Assembly: GCF_010548375.1 (NCBI RefSeq)
Contig: NZ_JAAGLY010000019.1
Location: 111,460 to 175,459, forward strand
Direction: 5' to 3'
DNA: 64,000 nt
From: Streptomyces sp. SID13726
GTDB taxonomy: Bacteria; Actinomycetota; Actinomycetes; Streptomycetales; Streptomycetaceae
This document shows positions 49,258-58,188 of this stretch, piece after piece. Made by a program: the position numbers and the translations under genes. The notes under the pieces are model-generated. The model had not been told where the DNA came from and searched no databases. It worked only from the letters and a program-made list of their open reading frames with translations. The number at the start of each line of letters is the position of its first letter. The first letter of the stretch is position 1.

Positions 49258-50163
49258 TTATCGCCGTTTCGGAACCGGTACCCGCAGGAGGTCATGGGCG
49301 ACGGTCAGCTCGCCCTCGTACCCGGCGGCCCGCGCCTGCCGCTCGAACTCGTCCGGGTCGGAGTAGCGCTGGCTGAAGTGCGTGAGCACGAGATGCCGTA
49401 CACCGGCGTCACGGGCCACCCGCGCCGCCTGACCCGCCGTCAGGTGACCGTGCTCCACTGCGAGTTGCTCGTCCTCGTCGAGGAAGGTCGACTCGATGAC
49501 GAGCATGTCGGCGCCGTCCGCGAGGGCGTGGACGCCGTCGCAGAGGCGGGTGTCCATGACGAAGGCGAACCGCTGGCCCCGGCGGACCTCGCTGATGTCG
49601 TCGAGGGAGACGCCGTTCAGGGAGCCCTCGCGCTGGATCCGTCCCACGTCCGGGCCCTTGATGCCGTGCGCGGCGAGGCGGTCGGGGAGCATGCGGCGGC
49701 CGTCGGGTTCGGTGAGGAGGTAGCCGTAGGACTCGACGGGGTGGGAGAGCTTGCGCGCCTCCAGGGTGTAGCCGGCGGTCCGCGCGATCACCCCGTCCTC
49801 GGCGACCGGTGCCTCGGTGAGCGCGACCGTCTCCCGGTAGGCCGTGGCGTAGCGCAGGCGGTCGAAGAAGCGCTGGCCGGACTTCGGGTAGTGCGCGGTG
49901 ATCTCGTGCGGGACCCGGTCGAGGTTGATGCGCTGGATGACGCCCGCGAGGCCGAGGGAGTGGTCGCCGTGGAAGTGGGTGACGCAGAGGCGGTTGAGGT
50001 CGTGGGCGGCGACCCCGGCGCGCAGCATCTGGCGCTGGGTGCCCTCGCCGGGGTCGAAGAGGAGGCCCTCGCCGTCCCAGCGCAGCAGGTAGCCGTTGTG
50101 GTTGCGGTGCCGGGTCGGGACCTGGCTGGCGGTGCCGAGGACGACCAACTCACGTACGGACAC
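49258..50163 (-). CDS. rnz: Ribonuclease Z (tRNA 3'-end endonuclease)
   Basis: 301 residues. Metallo-beta-lactamase fold with HFHGDHSLG, FDPGEGTQRQ, and later metal residues in VMDTRLCDG and LVLTHFSQRY, the TFSQR-like RNase Z signature. Cleaves tRNA precursors after the discriminator base. GTG 50163, 6 bp after the HIT gene stop, so probably co-transcribed with it. Confidence 0.95.
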   Translation of the reverse strand: MSVRELVVLGTASQVPTRHRNHNGYLLRWDGEGLLFDPGEGTQRQMLRAGVAAHDLNRLCVTHFHGDHSLGLAGVIQRINLDRVPHEITAHYPKSGQRFFDRLRYATAYRETVALTEAPVAEDGVIARTAGYTLEARKLSHPVESYGYLLTEPDGRRMLPDRLAAHGIKGPDVGRIQREGSLNGVSLDDISEVRRGQRFAFVMDTRLCDGVHALADGADMLVIESTFLDEDEQLAVEHGHLTAGQAARVARDAGVRHLVLTHFSQRYSDPDEFERQARAAGYEGELTVAHDLLRVPVPKRR

Positions 50164-50169
50164 GGTGAG

Positions 50170-50523
50170 TTATCCGGGAGGCCACTGGAGGCCGCGGCCG
50201 CCGATCACATGGGCGTGGGCGTGCCATACGGTCTGGCCCGCGCCGCTGCCGGTGTTGAAGATCGTGCGGTAGCTCTCCAGCTTCTCGTCCTCCGCGACGG
50301 CCTGGGTCTCGCGCAGGACGTCGGCGGCGAGTTCCGGAGCGGCGGAGGCGAGGGCCGCGGCGTTCTCGTAGTGGGCCTTGGGGATCACCAGGACGTGGGT
50401 GGGGGCCTGGGGGTTGATGTCACGGAAGGCGACGGTGGTGTCCGTCTCGCGGACGATGGTCGCCGGGATGTGGCCTTCGACGATCTTGCAGAACAGGCAG
50501 TCGTCCTGGGGTTCCCCTGCCAT
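50170..50523 (-). CDS. HIT-family nucleotide-binding protein (HINT-like)
   Basis: 117 residues. CLFCKIVEGHIPA at the N-terminus and the HIT triad HAHAHVIGG near the C-terminus. Likely a purine-nucleotide phosphoramidase. ATG 50523 has GGAAGGA upstream. It lies 32 bp after the tricorn-protease stop. Confidence 0.95.
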   Translation of the reverse strand: MAGEPQDDCLFCKIVEGHIPATIVRETDTTVAFRDINPQAPTHVLVIPKAHYENAAALASAAPELAADVLRETQAVAEDEKLESYRTIFNTGSGAGQTVWHAHAHVIGGRGLQWPPG

Positions 50524-50555
50524 GGTGTTCCTTCCGTATGAGGTCCTGAGGCATC

Positions 50556-53500
50556 TTAACGAGGCAGGACCGGCGGAATCTTCGCAGGAGTGGACTCCAG
50601 CCCCTCCAGCGCGATCCGTACCGCCTCGTCCAGCTGGGTGTCCCGGCCCGCCGCGTGGTCCTGCGGCCGCTGGACGACCTCCACGTCCGGGTCGACGCCG
50701 TGGTTCTCGACGCCCCACTCGTAACCCTCCAGCCAGAACGCGTACTTCGGCTGGGTGATCAGGGTGCCGTCGACCAGGCGGTAGCGGCTGTCGATGCCGA
50801 TGACACCGCCCCAGGTGCGGGTGCCGACCACCGGGCCGATGCCGAGGGCCTTGATCGCCGCGTTGACGATGTCGCCGTCGGAGCCGGAGAACTCGTTCGC
50901 GACCGCCACGACCGGGCCCCTGGGGGCGTCGCTGGGATAGCTGTAGGGGCGCATGCCTCTCGGGACGCCCCAGCCGACGATCCTGCGGGCCAGCTTCTCC
51001 ACGACCAGCTGGGAGGTGTGGCCGCCGCGGTTCTCGCGGACGTCGACGACCAGTCCCTCGCGGGCCACCTCGACGCGCAGGTCGCGGTGGATCTGGGCCC
51101 AGCCGGGGGCCTGCATGTCCGGGACGTGGAGGTAGCCGAGGCGGCCGCCGGACTTCTCGTGGACGTAGGCGCGCCGGTCGGCGACCCAGGCGTGGTAGCG
51201 CAGGGGTTCCTCGTCGGCGATCGGTACGACGACCGCGTGCCGCGGGTCGCCGCCGCCGGACGGGGAGATGGTCAGCTCGACGGCCTTGCCCGCCGTGCCG
51301 ACGAGGAGCGGGCCGGGTCCGGTGACCGGGTCGACCGGGTGGCCGCCGACGGCGACGACGGCGTCCCCGGCCCGGACGGCCACGCCGGGCGCGGCGAGCG
51401 GGGAGCGGGCGGCCGGGTCGGAGGTCTCGGTGGGCAGGATGCGGTCGATCCGCCAACTGCCGTCCTCGTGGCGGGAGATGTCGGCGCCGAGCAGCCCCTG
51501 GCGGTGTCCGGAGCCGTGGCCGCCGCGCGGGGTGACGTAGGCGTGGGAGGTGCCGAGTTCGCCGTGCACCTCCCAGAGCAGGTCGACGAGGTCGTCGTGG
51601 GTGGCGACCCGGTCCAGGACCGGGCGGTAGCGGTCGAGCACGCCGTCCCAGTCGACGCCGCTCATGTCCGGCCGCCAGAACTGGTCGCGCATGATGCGGC
51701 CGGTCTCGTCGTACATCTGGCGCCACTCGGCGGCCGGGTCGACGGTCTGGCGGACCCGGCCGAGGTCGACGGTGATGTTGGTGTCGCTGTCGTCGTCGGA
51801 GGAAGCCCGGCGGTCGCTCGGTACGACCTTCAGGCGGCCGTCGGTCCACAGCAGGACGCGCTTGCCGTCGCCGCTGACGGCGAAGTGGTCGGCGTCGGCC
51901 GCGAGGTGTTCGAGACGCTGCTGGGCGAGGTCGTAGCGCTCCAGCTCGGTCTTGGGGTCCGGGTCGTCCGGGGTGGCCCGGGAGGAGCCGAGGACGCCCT
52001 GGACGGGGTGGCGCAGCCACAGGACGCCGTCCTTGGCCGCGCGCAGGTTGGAGTAGCGGCCCGCCTCGACGGGGAAGGGCACGATCCGGTCGGCGAGCCC
52101 TTCGAGGTCGATGCGGGTGGTCGGGGTGCCCTCGCTGTCGGGGGTCTCGTCCTTGTCGGGGGTCTCGAAGGGGCGGCCGTGGCGCTGCGGTCCGAACGGG
52201 GACGGGGTGGTCGCGGCGAGGGTGATCAGGTGCGGGCGGTCGCCGACCACGAAGGCCAGGTCGAAGACGTGCTCGTCGTAGACCGGGTCGAAGGAGCGGT
52301 TGGAGAGGAACGCCAGGTGCTTGCCGTCGAGGGTGAAGGCGGGGGCGTAGTCCTGGAAGCGCAGCGGGGTGGCCTCGGTGACCGAGAGGTCGGTGGTGTT
52401 GGCGAGGCGGAGCTGGGCGAGCGGGCCGGGGCCGGGGTGCGACCAGGCGAGCCAGGCGGAGTCGGGCGAGAAGGTCAGGCCGCGGGCGTCGCCGTCCTCG
52501 CTGCGGTCGACCTCGCGGACCTCGCCGGTCTCCCGCTCGACGAGCAGCACACGGCCGTCGTGCGCGGCGACCGCGGCCCGCTTGCCGTCGGGGGCCATGG
52601 CGAGGCCCAGGACCCGGCCGAGCTGTCCGGCGGCGAGGCGGCGCGGGGTGGCGCCGGGGGCGGTGCCGGTGGCGGGCGCGAACTCCAGGGCGTCGTCGCC
52701 CTCCGCGTCCGTCACCCACACCACCCACTCCTCGCCGTCGGCGCGGAAGGTGCGGGGCAGCCGGGCGCGGACGCCTGGTGCGACGGCGAGCGCGCGGGCC
52801 GGGCCGGAGCGGTGGGTGACCCAGTGGACGGCTCCGCGCACGGCGACCGCGCTGCCGCGCGCGGTGTGGTCGGGGGCGGCCGAGCCGAACCAGTGGGCGG
52901 CGTTCACCGGGAACGGCTGGCGGTCGGCGCGCTGGCCGCCGAGCCGGACGTCCAGGCGGCGGGGTTCGGCGCCTTCGAGGTCGTCGAGGATCCACAGCTC
53001 ACCGGCGGAGGAGTAGACGATCCGGGTGCCGTCGCCGGAGGCGTGCCGGGCGTAGTAGCCGTCGAGGGGGGTGTGCCGGCGCAGGTCGGAGCCGTCGGCG
53101 AGGGAGGAGTAGAGGGCTCCGGTGCCTTCGTGGTCGGAGAGGAAGGCGATCCGGTCGCCCGCCCACACCGGGTACTCGAGGTTTCCGTCCAGGTCTTCGT
53201 GGAGCCGTACGAACTCGCCGTCGCCCTCGCGGTCGATCCACAGCTTGCCCGCGGTGCCGCCCCGGTAGCGCTTCCACCAGGCGGCCTCGCGGCCCATGGG
53301 CGCGGACAGGAGCACGGTCGCGGGGCCCTGCGCGACATGGCCGACGGGCCCGTACGGCAGGGTGGTGCCGGGGCCGCCGTCCAGCGGGACGGTCCGTGCC
53401 CAGCTGCGGCGCAGGCTCGCCTGGCCGTGGGTGGTGATGGCGAGGACCTCGCCGTCCGGGGTCCAGCCGCGCACCTGGGTGCGGATGCTGCCCCAGTGGG

Positions 53501-53756
53501 TCAGTCTCCTGGCCGGTCCGCCGTCGGCCGGGGCGATGTGCACCTCGGGGGCGCCGTCGCGGGTGGAGGTCCAGGCGACGGTGGTGCCGTCGGGTGAGAT
53601 CCGGGGGTGGGTGACCGGGACGTTGTCGGCGCTGACCCGCCAGGCACGGCCGCCGTCGAGCGGCGCGAGCCACACGTCGTCCTCGGCGGTGAAGGCCACC
53701 AACTCGCCCTGCAGATGCGGAAACCGGAGATACGCAGACGTCGCAGGCTGTGTCAC
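50556..53756 (-). CDS. Tricorn protease (S41 family)
   Basis: 1066 residues. N-terminal six- and seven-bladed beta-propellers (repeats such as HPRISPDGTTVAWTSTRDG and DGKRAAVAAHDGRVLL), a PDZ domain around 760-850, and the S41 catalytic core: His738 in GTSHAY, the nucleophile Ser in FSGSDGD (about 957-959), then GTRTWGGVIG and the glutamate region VDPDVEVV. Degrades oligopeptides released by the proteasome in the cytoplasm. Length matches archaeal and actinobacterial tricorn cores. GTG 53756. It heads the tricorn-HIT-rnz-add run on the minus strand. Confidence 0.95.
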   Translation of the reverse strand: MTQPATSAYLRFPHLQGELVAFTAEDDVWLAPLDGGRAWRVSADNVPVTHPRISPDGTTVAWTSTRDGAPEVHIAPADGGPARRLTHWGSIRTQVRGWTPDGEVLAITTHGQASLRRSWARTVPLDGGPGTTLPYGPVGHVAQGPATVLLSAPMGREAAWWKRYRGGTAGKLWIDREGDGEFVRLHEDLDGNLEYPVWAGDRIAFLSDHEGTGALYSSLADGSDLRRHTPLDGYYARHASGDGTRIVYSSAGELWILDDLEGAEPRRLDVRLGGQRADRQPFPVNAAHWFGSAAPDHTARGSAVAVRGAVHWVTHRSGPARALAVAPGVRARLPRTFRADGEEWVVWVTDAEGDDALEFAPATGTAPGATPRRLAAGQLGRVLGLAMAPDGKRAAVAAHDGRVLLVERETGEVREVDRSEDGDARGLTFSPDSAWLAWSHPGPGPLAQLRLANTTDLSVTEATPLRFQDYAPAFTLDGKHLAFLSNRSFDPVYDEHVFDLAFVVGDRPHLITLAATTPSPFGPQRHGRPFETPDKDETPDSEGTPTTRIDLEGLADRIVPFPVEAGRYSNLRAAKDGVLWLRHPVQGVLGSSRATPDDPDPKTELERYDLAQQRLEHLAADADHFAVSGDGKRVLLWTDGRLKVVPSDRRASSDDDSDTNITVDLGRVRQTVDPAAEWRQMYDETGRIMRDQFWRPDMSGVDWDGVLDRYRPVLDRVATHDDLVDLLWEVHGELGTSHAYVTPRGGHGSGHRQGLLGADISRHEDGSWRIDRILPTETSDPAARSPLAAPGVAVRAGDAVVAVGGHPVDPVTGPGPLLVGTAGKAVELTISPSGGGDPRHAVVVPIADEEPLRYHAWVADRRAYVHEKSGGRLGYLHVPDMQAPGWAQIHRDLRVEVAREGLVVDVRENRGGHTSQLVVEKLARRIVGWGVPRGMRPYSYPSDAPRGPVVAVANEFSGSDGDIVNAAIKALGIGPVVGTRTWGGVIGIDSRYRLVDGTLITQPKYAFWLEGYEWGVENHGVDPDVEVVQRPQDHAAGRDTQLDEAVRIALEGLESTPAKIPPVLPR

Positions 53757-53801
53757 CCGGTCACCCTACGCACCGGCGGTCGCCGTGCACAGGGGTTTGG
53801 A

Positions 53802-54338
53802 TCACTTGCCGTCGGGCCAGCACTGCGGGTCCTTCTGGCACCAGATGGTCTTGGTGACCGTCACGGTGACCGTGGGACCGGGCCGTTGACCGGGATTGTT
53901 CGCCTGCGGGGTAGGGGTGGCGTTGCAGTTCCCGAGCCCCTCGACGTGGAACCACTGCTTGCCGCCGACGGTGGCGGTGAGGTTCCCGCGCACGCACGCG
54001 CCGCTGACGGTCCGGGTCACCTTGCCCTTGACGGTGATGTCCTGCCCGTCCTTGGTCTTGCCCTCGCAGTCGACGGTGGCGACGGTGTTCACCGTGGCGC
54101 TGGGCGTCTGGTCCCCGTCGTCGTAGGAGGCGTTGCAGGTCAGCCAACTCACGTCGGCCTTCTGCCGGTCCAGCTCCTTGGTGACCAGCTGGTCGGTGGT
54201 GTAGGAGACGGTCGCGGAACTGACCACGCCGTTCGGATCGCAGGCGGCGACCCCGCCCACAGCCAGCACGACACCCCCGACCACGCCCGCCACGCGCACC
54301 CCGCGCGGCCGACGCCAGTCCCGTCTCAACGCCACCAT
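53802..54338 (-). CDS. Putative lipoprotein, DUF4333-like
   Basis: 178 residues. A single hydrophobic stretch (VAGVVGGVVLAVGGVAAC) ends in a lipobox-like cysteine. The mature part has paired cysteines (TCNASYDDG ... VDCEGKTKDG) and the VKGKVTRTVSG strand pattern of DUF4333 proteins, and ends in a Thr/Val stretch with two more cysteines (WCQKDPQCWP). Surface-attached; function unknown. Divergent from the next small gene. Confidence 0.7.
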   Translation of the reverse strand: MVALRRDWRRPRGVRVAGVVGGVVLAVGGVAACDPNGVVSSATVSYTTDQLVTKELDRQKADVSWLTCNASYDDGDQTPSATVNTVATVDCEGKTKDGQDITVKGKVTRTVSGACVRGNLTATVGGKQWFHVEGLGNCNATPTPQANNPGQRPGPTVTVTVTKTIWCQKDPQCWPDGK

Positions 54339-54421
54339 GGAGGGCAGCCTGCCACTGTCCCGCCCCGGAGGGTAGGGCGCATACGGCCACCCGCGCGCCG
54401 GGGGCGGACTACGGTGGGCGG

Positions 54422-54811
54422 ATGCCCAGAACCCGTGCGCCGCGAAGGCTCGTCGTGGCCGACCGGACCTACTTGTGGAGTTTCCGGCACAAGCACCGGG
54501 ACGGTGACGTCTGCCGTGACGTGGTCCATCTGGTCCTCGACGGGGTCCGCACCCGGATCGTCTTCCGCAAGGGCGAAGGCCGGGGCATCTCCTGCTGCCA
54601 CGCGCACGACGGCTTCGTGGCGACGGGCCCCGGCAAGTCGCTCAACCTGAACGAGCCGGGCACCGTACGCCGTCTCGTCGACGAGGCGGCAGAGCGCGGA
54701 CTCCTGGCGGGCGGCGGGGAGTTGGACGGGTGGGAGCTGTTCGACGCGGTTCTCAGCCGCGCAGCAGCAACCACTCCTGGAGTTCCACCAGGTTGCCCTC
54801 CGGGTCCTTGA
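54422..54811 (+). CDS. Small conserved protein, unknown function
   Basis: 129 residues, beginning MPRTRAPRRLVVADRTYLWS, with a repeated strand pattern (RFVVLD/GVRTRIVFRKGEG) and a C-terminal helix (NLNEPGTVRRLVDEAAERG, then DGWELFDAVL). I know similar short Streptomyces proteins but no function. The last 59 bases overlap the 3' end of the convergent VOC gene, so the tail after DAVLSRAA may be poorly constrained. Confidence 0.65.
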   Translation: MPRTRAPRRLVVADRTYLWSFRHKHRDGDVCRDVVHLVLDGVRTRIVFRKGEGRGISCCHAHDGFVATGPGKSLNLNEPGTVRRLVDEAAERGLLAGGGELDGWELFDAVLSRAAATTPGVPPGCPPGP

Positions 54812-55145
54812 GGTGGGCCACGCGCATGCGGTCCGTCATGGGGGACGGGCCGTGCAGCAGGGTGGCGCCTCGGGACGTGAGCTGGTCGCAGTAGGTGTCC
54901 AGGTCGTCGACGCGGAGCACCACCAGGGAGCGGTGGCCGGTGGCCGTGTCGCCGAGTTCGTCCAGGATCTCGGCCATCATCGAACGGTCCTGGAGGGCGA
55001 TGCCCGCCGATCCGGTGGCGGGACTGAACTTCTCGTACGGTCCCTGCGCCGCCCCCGACTGGGGCTTGAGGCCCAGGACTTCGGCGTAGAAGCGGTAGCA
55101 GGCGGCGAAGTCGGTGACGAGGAGCCGGACCTGGGCGAGTTCCAC
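54753..55145 (-). CDS. VOC-superfamily (glyoxalase/dioxygenase-like) protein
   Basis: 130 residues, two beta-alpha-beta-beta-beta units: VRLLVTDFAACYRFYAEVLG and LRVDDLDTYCDQLTSRGA ... HLKDPEGNLVELQEW. The final Glu is a typical metal ligand. Role could be detoxification or antibiotic binding. GTG 55145; lies 17 bp after the rsmE stop on the same strand. Confidence 0.88.
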   Translation of the reverse strand: MELAQVRLLVTDFAACYRFYAEVLGLKPQSGAAQGPYEKFSPATGSAGIALQDRSMMAEILDELGDTATGHRSLVVLRVDDLDTYCDQLTSRGATLLHGPSPMTDRMRVAHLKDPEGNLVELQEWLLLRG

Positions 55146-55162
55146 GGTGTTCCCCTTCGGGC

Positions 55163-55912
55163 TCAGGACCAGCGGCCGGTACGGCCGAGCAGCAGGGCCG
55201 TGGCCGCCGTCCCGGCGGTCGATGTGCGCAACACGGTAGGCCCGAGGAGGTAGGCGCGCGCACCCGCCTCCTCGAAGAGCGCCAACTCGTCCTTGGCGAC
55301 GCCCCCTTCGGGGCCCACGACCAGCACGATCTCACCCTCGGCGGGGAGTTCGGCGGTGGCCAGCGATGCGCTGCCGCGCTCGAAGTCGGAGTGCAGCACG
55401 GCGGCGAAGTCGGCTTTGGCGAGAAGTGCCGCAACCTGTCGGGTCGTCGCCGCGTCCGCGACCTCGGGGAAGCGGACCCGGCGGGACTGCTTGCCGGCCT
55501 CGCGGGCGGTGGCCCGCCACTTGCCGAGCGCCTTCAGTCCCCGGTCGCCCTTCCACTGGGTGATGCAGCGGGCGGCCTGCCAGGGCACCACGGCGTCGAC
55601 GCCGACCTCGGTCATGGTCTCGACGGCGAGTTCGCCGCGGTCCCCCTTGGGGAGGGCCTGGACGACGGTGATGCGGGGCCGCGCCGGAGGTTCCACGGCG
55701 ACCGAGTCCAGCTGGACGATCAGCCGGTCCTTGCCCTCGGCGGCGAGCACCACGCAGTCCGCCCAGCGCCCGGCGCCGTCGGTGAGGATGACGTCCTCGC
55801 CGGCCTGGAGCCGCTTCACGGACACCGCGTGGCGGCCTTCGGGGCCGTCGAGGACGTACCGTCCGCCGTCGCCCGCGTCGAAGTGCTCGACCACGAACAC
55901 CGGGGCCGTCAT
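55163..55912 (-). CDS. rsmE: 16S rRNA m3U1498 methyltransferase RsmE
   Basis: 249 residues. N-terminal PUA-like region (GRYVLDGPEGRHAVSVKRL) and C-terminal SPOUT knot with VVGPEGGVAKDELALF and LGPTVLRTSTAGTAA. Methylates N3 of U1498 in the 30S decoding centre. ATG 55912 overlaps the stop of the upstream nitronate-monooxygenase-like gene (ATGA). In Streptomyces it normally sits near dnaJ-hrcA, as here. Confidence 0.95.
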   Translation of the reverse strand: MTAPVFVVEHFDAGDGGRYVLDGPEGRHAVSVKRLQAGEDVILTDGAGRWADCVVLAAEGKDRLIVQLDSVAVEPPARPRITVVQALPKGDRGELAVETMTEVGVDAVVPWQAARCITQWKGDRGLKALGKWRATAREAGKQSRRVRFPEVADAATTRQVAALLAKADFAAVLHSDFERGSASLATAELPAEGEIVLVVGPEGGVAKDELALFEEAGARAYLLGPTVLRTSTAGTAATALLLGRTGRWS

Positions 55913-56985
55913 CGCAGTCCTCCCTTGGCCGACAACGCTGTCCGGGCTTCCGCGAGTTCGGCCGCGAGGACCTCCACGAGCTGTCCCGCGGGCAGTTCGC
56001 GGGCCATCCGGTGACCCTGGCCCGCCCACAGCGCCATGCCCTGCGCGTCCTTGGCCTTGGCGGCGGCCTTGCGCAGCGGGGAGGTGAGGTGGTGGACCTC
56101 GGGGTAGGCGGCGGGGGCGTAGGGGCCGTGCTCACGCAGGAAGCGGTTGACCAGGCCGCGGGCGGGGCGGCCGGAGAAGGCGCGGGTCAGCTCGGTGCGG
56201 ACGTAGAGCGGGTTGGTCAGCGCCTGCTTGTGCACGTCGTGGGCGCCGGACTCGGGGGTGGCGAGGAACGCGGTGCCGAGCTGGGCCGCGCTCGCGCCGG
56301 CGGCGAGGACGGCGGCGATCTGGCTGCCGCGCATGATGCCTCCGGCGGCGACGATCGGGACGGTGACCGTCTCGCGGATCTGGGCGACGAGGGAGAGCAG
56401 TCCGAGGCCGGAGCCGTCGTGCTCGGGGATGTCCCGGTGGGTGCCCTGGTGGCCGCCGGCCTCCACGCCCTGGGCGATCACCGCGTCGGCGCCCGCGTAC
56501 TGCACCGCGAGGGCCTCTTCCGGGGTGGTCGCGGTGACGAGGGTGAAGGTGCCGGCCCGGCGCAGCGACTCCAGTGCCTCGCCGCTCGGGATGCCGAAGT
56601 GGAAGGAGACCACGGGGACCGGGTTGTCGAGGAGTACGGCGAGCTTGGCGTCGTAGCCGTCGTCCCGTCCGCTGTCGGGGTCCCCGAGCTCGGTCTCGTA
56701 CCAGGAGGCCTCACCGGCGAGCTGGTGGGCGTAGACCTCCACGGCCGCCGGGTCGGCGTACTCCGGCTGCGGCATGAAGAGGTTGATCCCGAACGGCCGT
56801 CCGGTCAGCCCGCGCAGCTGCTTGATCTCCTGGTACATCCCGTCGGCCGTCTTGTACCCGGCGGCGAGGAAGCCCAGCCCGCCCGCGTCGGCCGTCGCGG
56901 CGGCGAGCTGCGGCACGGAGACGCCGCCCGCCATGGGGGCCTGCACGATCGGATGAGGGAAGAGATCGGTCAGCGCGGAGGACAT
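55909..56985 (-). CDS. Nitronate monooxygenase-like FMN enzyme
   Basis: 358 residues. FMN TIM-barrel of the NMO/2-nitropropane dioxygenase family: IVQAPMAGGVSVPQLAAATA, GADAVIAQGVEAGGHQGTH, and IVAAGGIMRGSQIAAVLAAG. Oxidises alkyl nitronates, or acts as an FMN-dependent reductase; the family is broad. Co-translated with rsmE through an ATGA overlap. 63 bp separates it from the dnaJ stop. Confidence 0.9.
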   Translation of the reverse strand: MSSALTDLFPHPIVQAPMAGGVSVPQLAAATADAGGLGFLAAGYKTADGMYQEIKQLRGLTGRPFGINLFMPQPEYADPAAVEVYAHQLAGEASWYETELGDPDSGRDDGYDAKLAVLLDNPVPVVSFHFGIPSGEALESLRRAGTFTLVTATTPEEALAVQYAGADAVIAQGVEAGGHQGTHRDIPEHDGSGLGLLSLVAQIRETVTVPIVAAGGIMRGSQIAAVLAAGASAAQLGTAFLATPESGAHDVHKQALTNPLYVRTELTRAFSGRPARGLVNRFLREHGPYAPAAYPEVHHLTSPLRKAAAKAKDAQGMALWAGQGHRMARELPAGQLVEVLAAELAEARTALSAKGGLR

Positions 56986-57048
56986 GACGGCATGTTGTCA
57001 CGTCCTCCGAACAAGTCCGAATCCGACCTTCGCCTGGCAGCCGAGAGC

Positions 57049-58188
57049 TCAGGTACGGCCGTTGAACGCGTCCTTCAACCGAGAGAACAACCCCTGCTGC
57101 CCAGGCTGGAACTGCCCGGTCGGCCGTTCCTCGCCCCGCAGCTTCGCCAGCTCGCGCAGCAGTCGCTCCTGCTCCGGGTCCAGCTTGGTCGGGGTCTGGA
57201 CCTCGACGTGGACGATGAGGTCGCCCCGGCCGCCGCCGCGCAGGTGTGTGACGCCCCGGCCGTGCAGGGGGATCGACTGGCCGGACTGCGTGCCCGGACG
57301 GATGTCGACCTCCTCCATGCCGTCGAGCGTCTCCAGCGGGACCTTGGTGCCGAGGGACGCCGCCGTCATCGGGATGGTGACCGTGCAGTGCAGGTCGTCC
57401 CCACGGCGCTGGAACGTCGAGTGCGGGAGTTCGTGGATCTCGACGTAGAGGTCACCGGCGGGACCGCCACCGGGCCCGACCTCGCCCTCACCCGCGAGCT
57501 GGATCCGCGTGCCGTTGTCGACACCGGCCGGGATCTTGACCGTGAGGGTCCGCCGGGACCGTACACGGCCGTCGCCGGCGCACTCGGGGCACGGCGTCGG
57601 AACGACCGTGCCGAAGCCCTGGCACTGCGGACACGGCCGCGAGGTCATGACCTGGCCCAGGAAGGACCGCGTCACCTGCGACACCTCACCGCGACCGCGG
57701 CACATGTCACACGTCTGCGCGGAGGTCCCCGGCGCCGCGCCCTCACCACTACAGGTGGAGCAGACGATCGCCGTGTCGACCTGGATGTCCTTCGTGGTGC
57801 CGAAGGCCGCCTCGTCGAGCTCGATCTCCAGACGGATCATCGCGTCCTGGCCGCGCCGGGTGCGCGAACGCGGACCCCGCTGCGACGCCGTACCGAAGAA
57901 CGCGTCCATGATGTCCGAGAAGTTCCCGAACCCACCGGCCCCGAAGCCGCCCGCGCCTCCGCCGCCCGCCTGCGAGAGGGGGTCGCCGCCGAGGTCGTAG
58001 ACCTGCTTCTTCTGCGGGTCCGAGAGCACCTCGTAAGCGGCGTTGATCTCCTTGAACCGCTCCTGGGTCTTCGGATCCGGGTTGACGTCCGGGTGCAGCT
58101 CGCGAGCGAGCCGGCGGAACGCCTTCTTGATCTCATCCTGCGACGCGTCGCGGCGCACGCCGAGAACGGCGTAGTAGTCCGTGGCCAC
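57049..58188 (-). CDS. dnaJ: Molecular chaperone DnaJ
   Basis: 379 residues. J domain with HPD (ELHPDVNPD), a Gly/Phe-rich stretch (~70-100), four CxxCxGxG zinc repeats (CSTCSGEG, CDMCRGRG, CPQCQGFG, CPECAGDG) and C-terminal substrate domains ending in a Gln/Gly-rich tail. Stimulates DnaK ATPase. Its GTG start directly abuts the hrcA stop, so hrcA and dnaJ are one operon, regulated by the CIRCE element upstream of hrcA. Probably the second dnaJ of the genome (the other being with dnaK). Confidence 0.97.
   Translation of the reverse strand: MATDYYAVLGVRRDASQDEIKKAFRRLARELHPDVNPDPKTQERFKEINAAYEVLSDPQKKQVYDLGGDPLSQAGGGGAGGFGAGGFGNFSDIMDAFFGTASQRGPRSRTRRGQDAMIRLEIELDEAAFGTTKDIQVDTAIVCSTCSGEGAAPGTSAQTCDMCRGRGEVSQVTRSFLGQVMTSRPCPQCQGFGTVVPTPCPECAGDGRVRSRRTLTVKIPAGVDNGTRIQLAGEGEVGPGGGPAGDLYVEIHELPHSTFQRRGDDLHCTVTIPMTAASLGTKVPLETLDGMEEVDIRPGTQSGQSIPLHGRGVTHLRGGGRGDLIVHVEVQTPTKLDPEQERLLRELAKLRGEERPTGQFQPGQQGLFSRLKDAFNGRT

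Noticed and set aside
50655..53597. 980-codon plus-strand frame
   Set aside because: Shadow of the tricorn protease gene; low-complexity Val/Gly/Asp-rich sequence without motifs.
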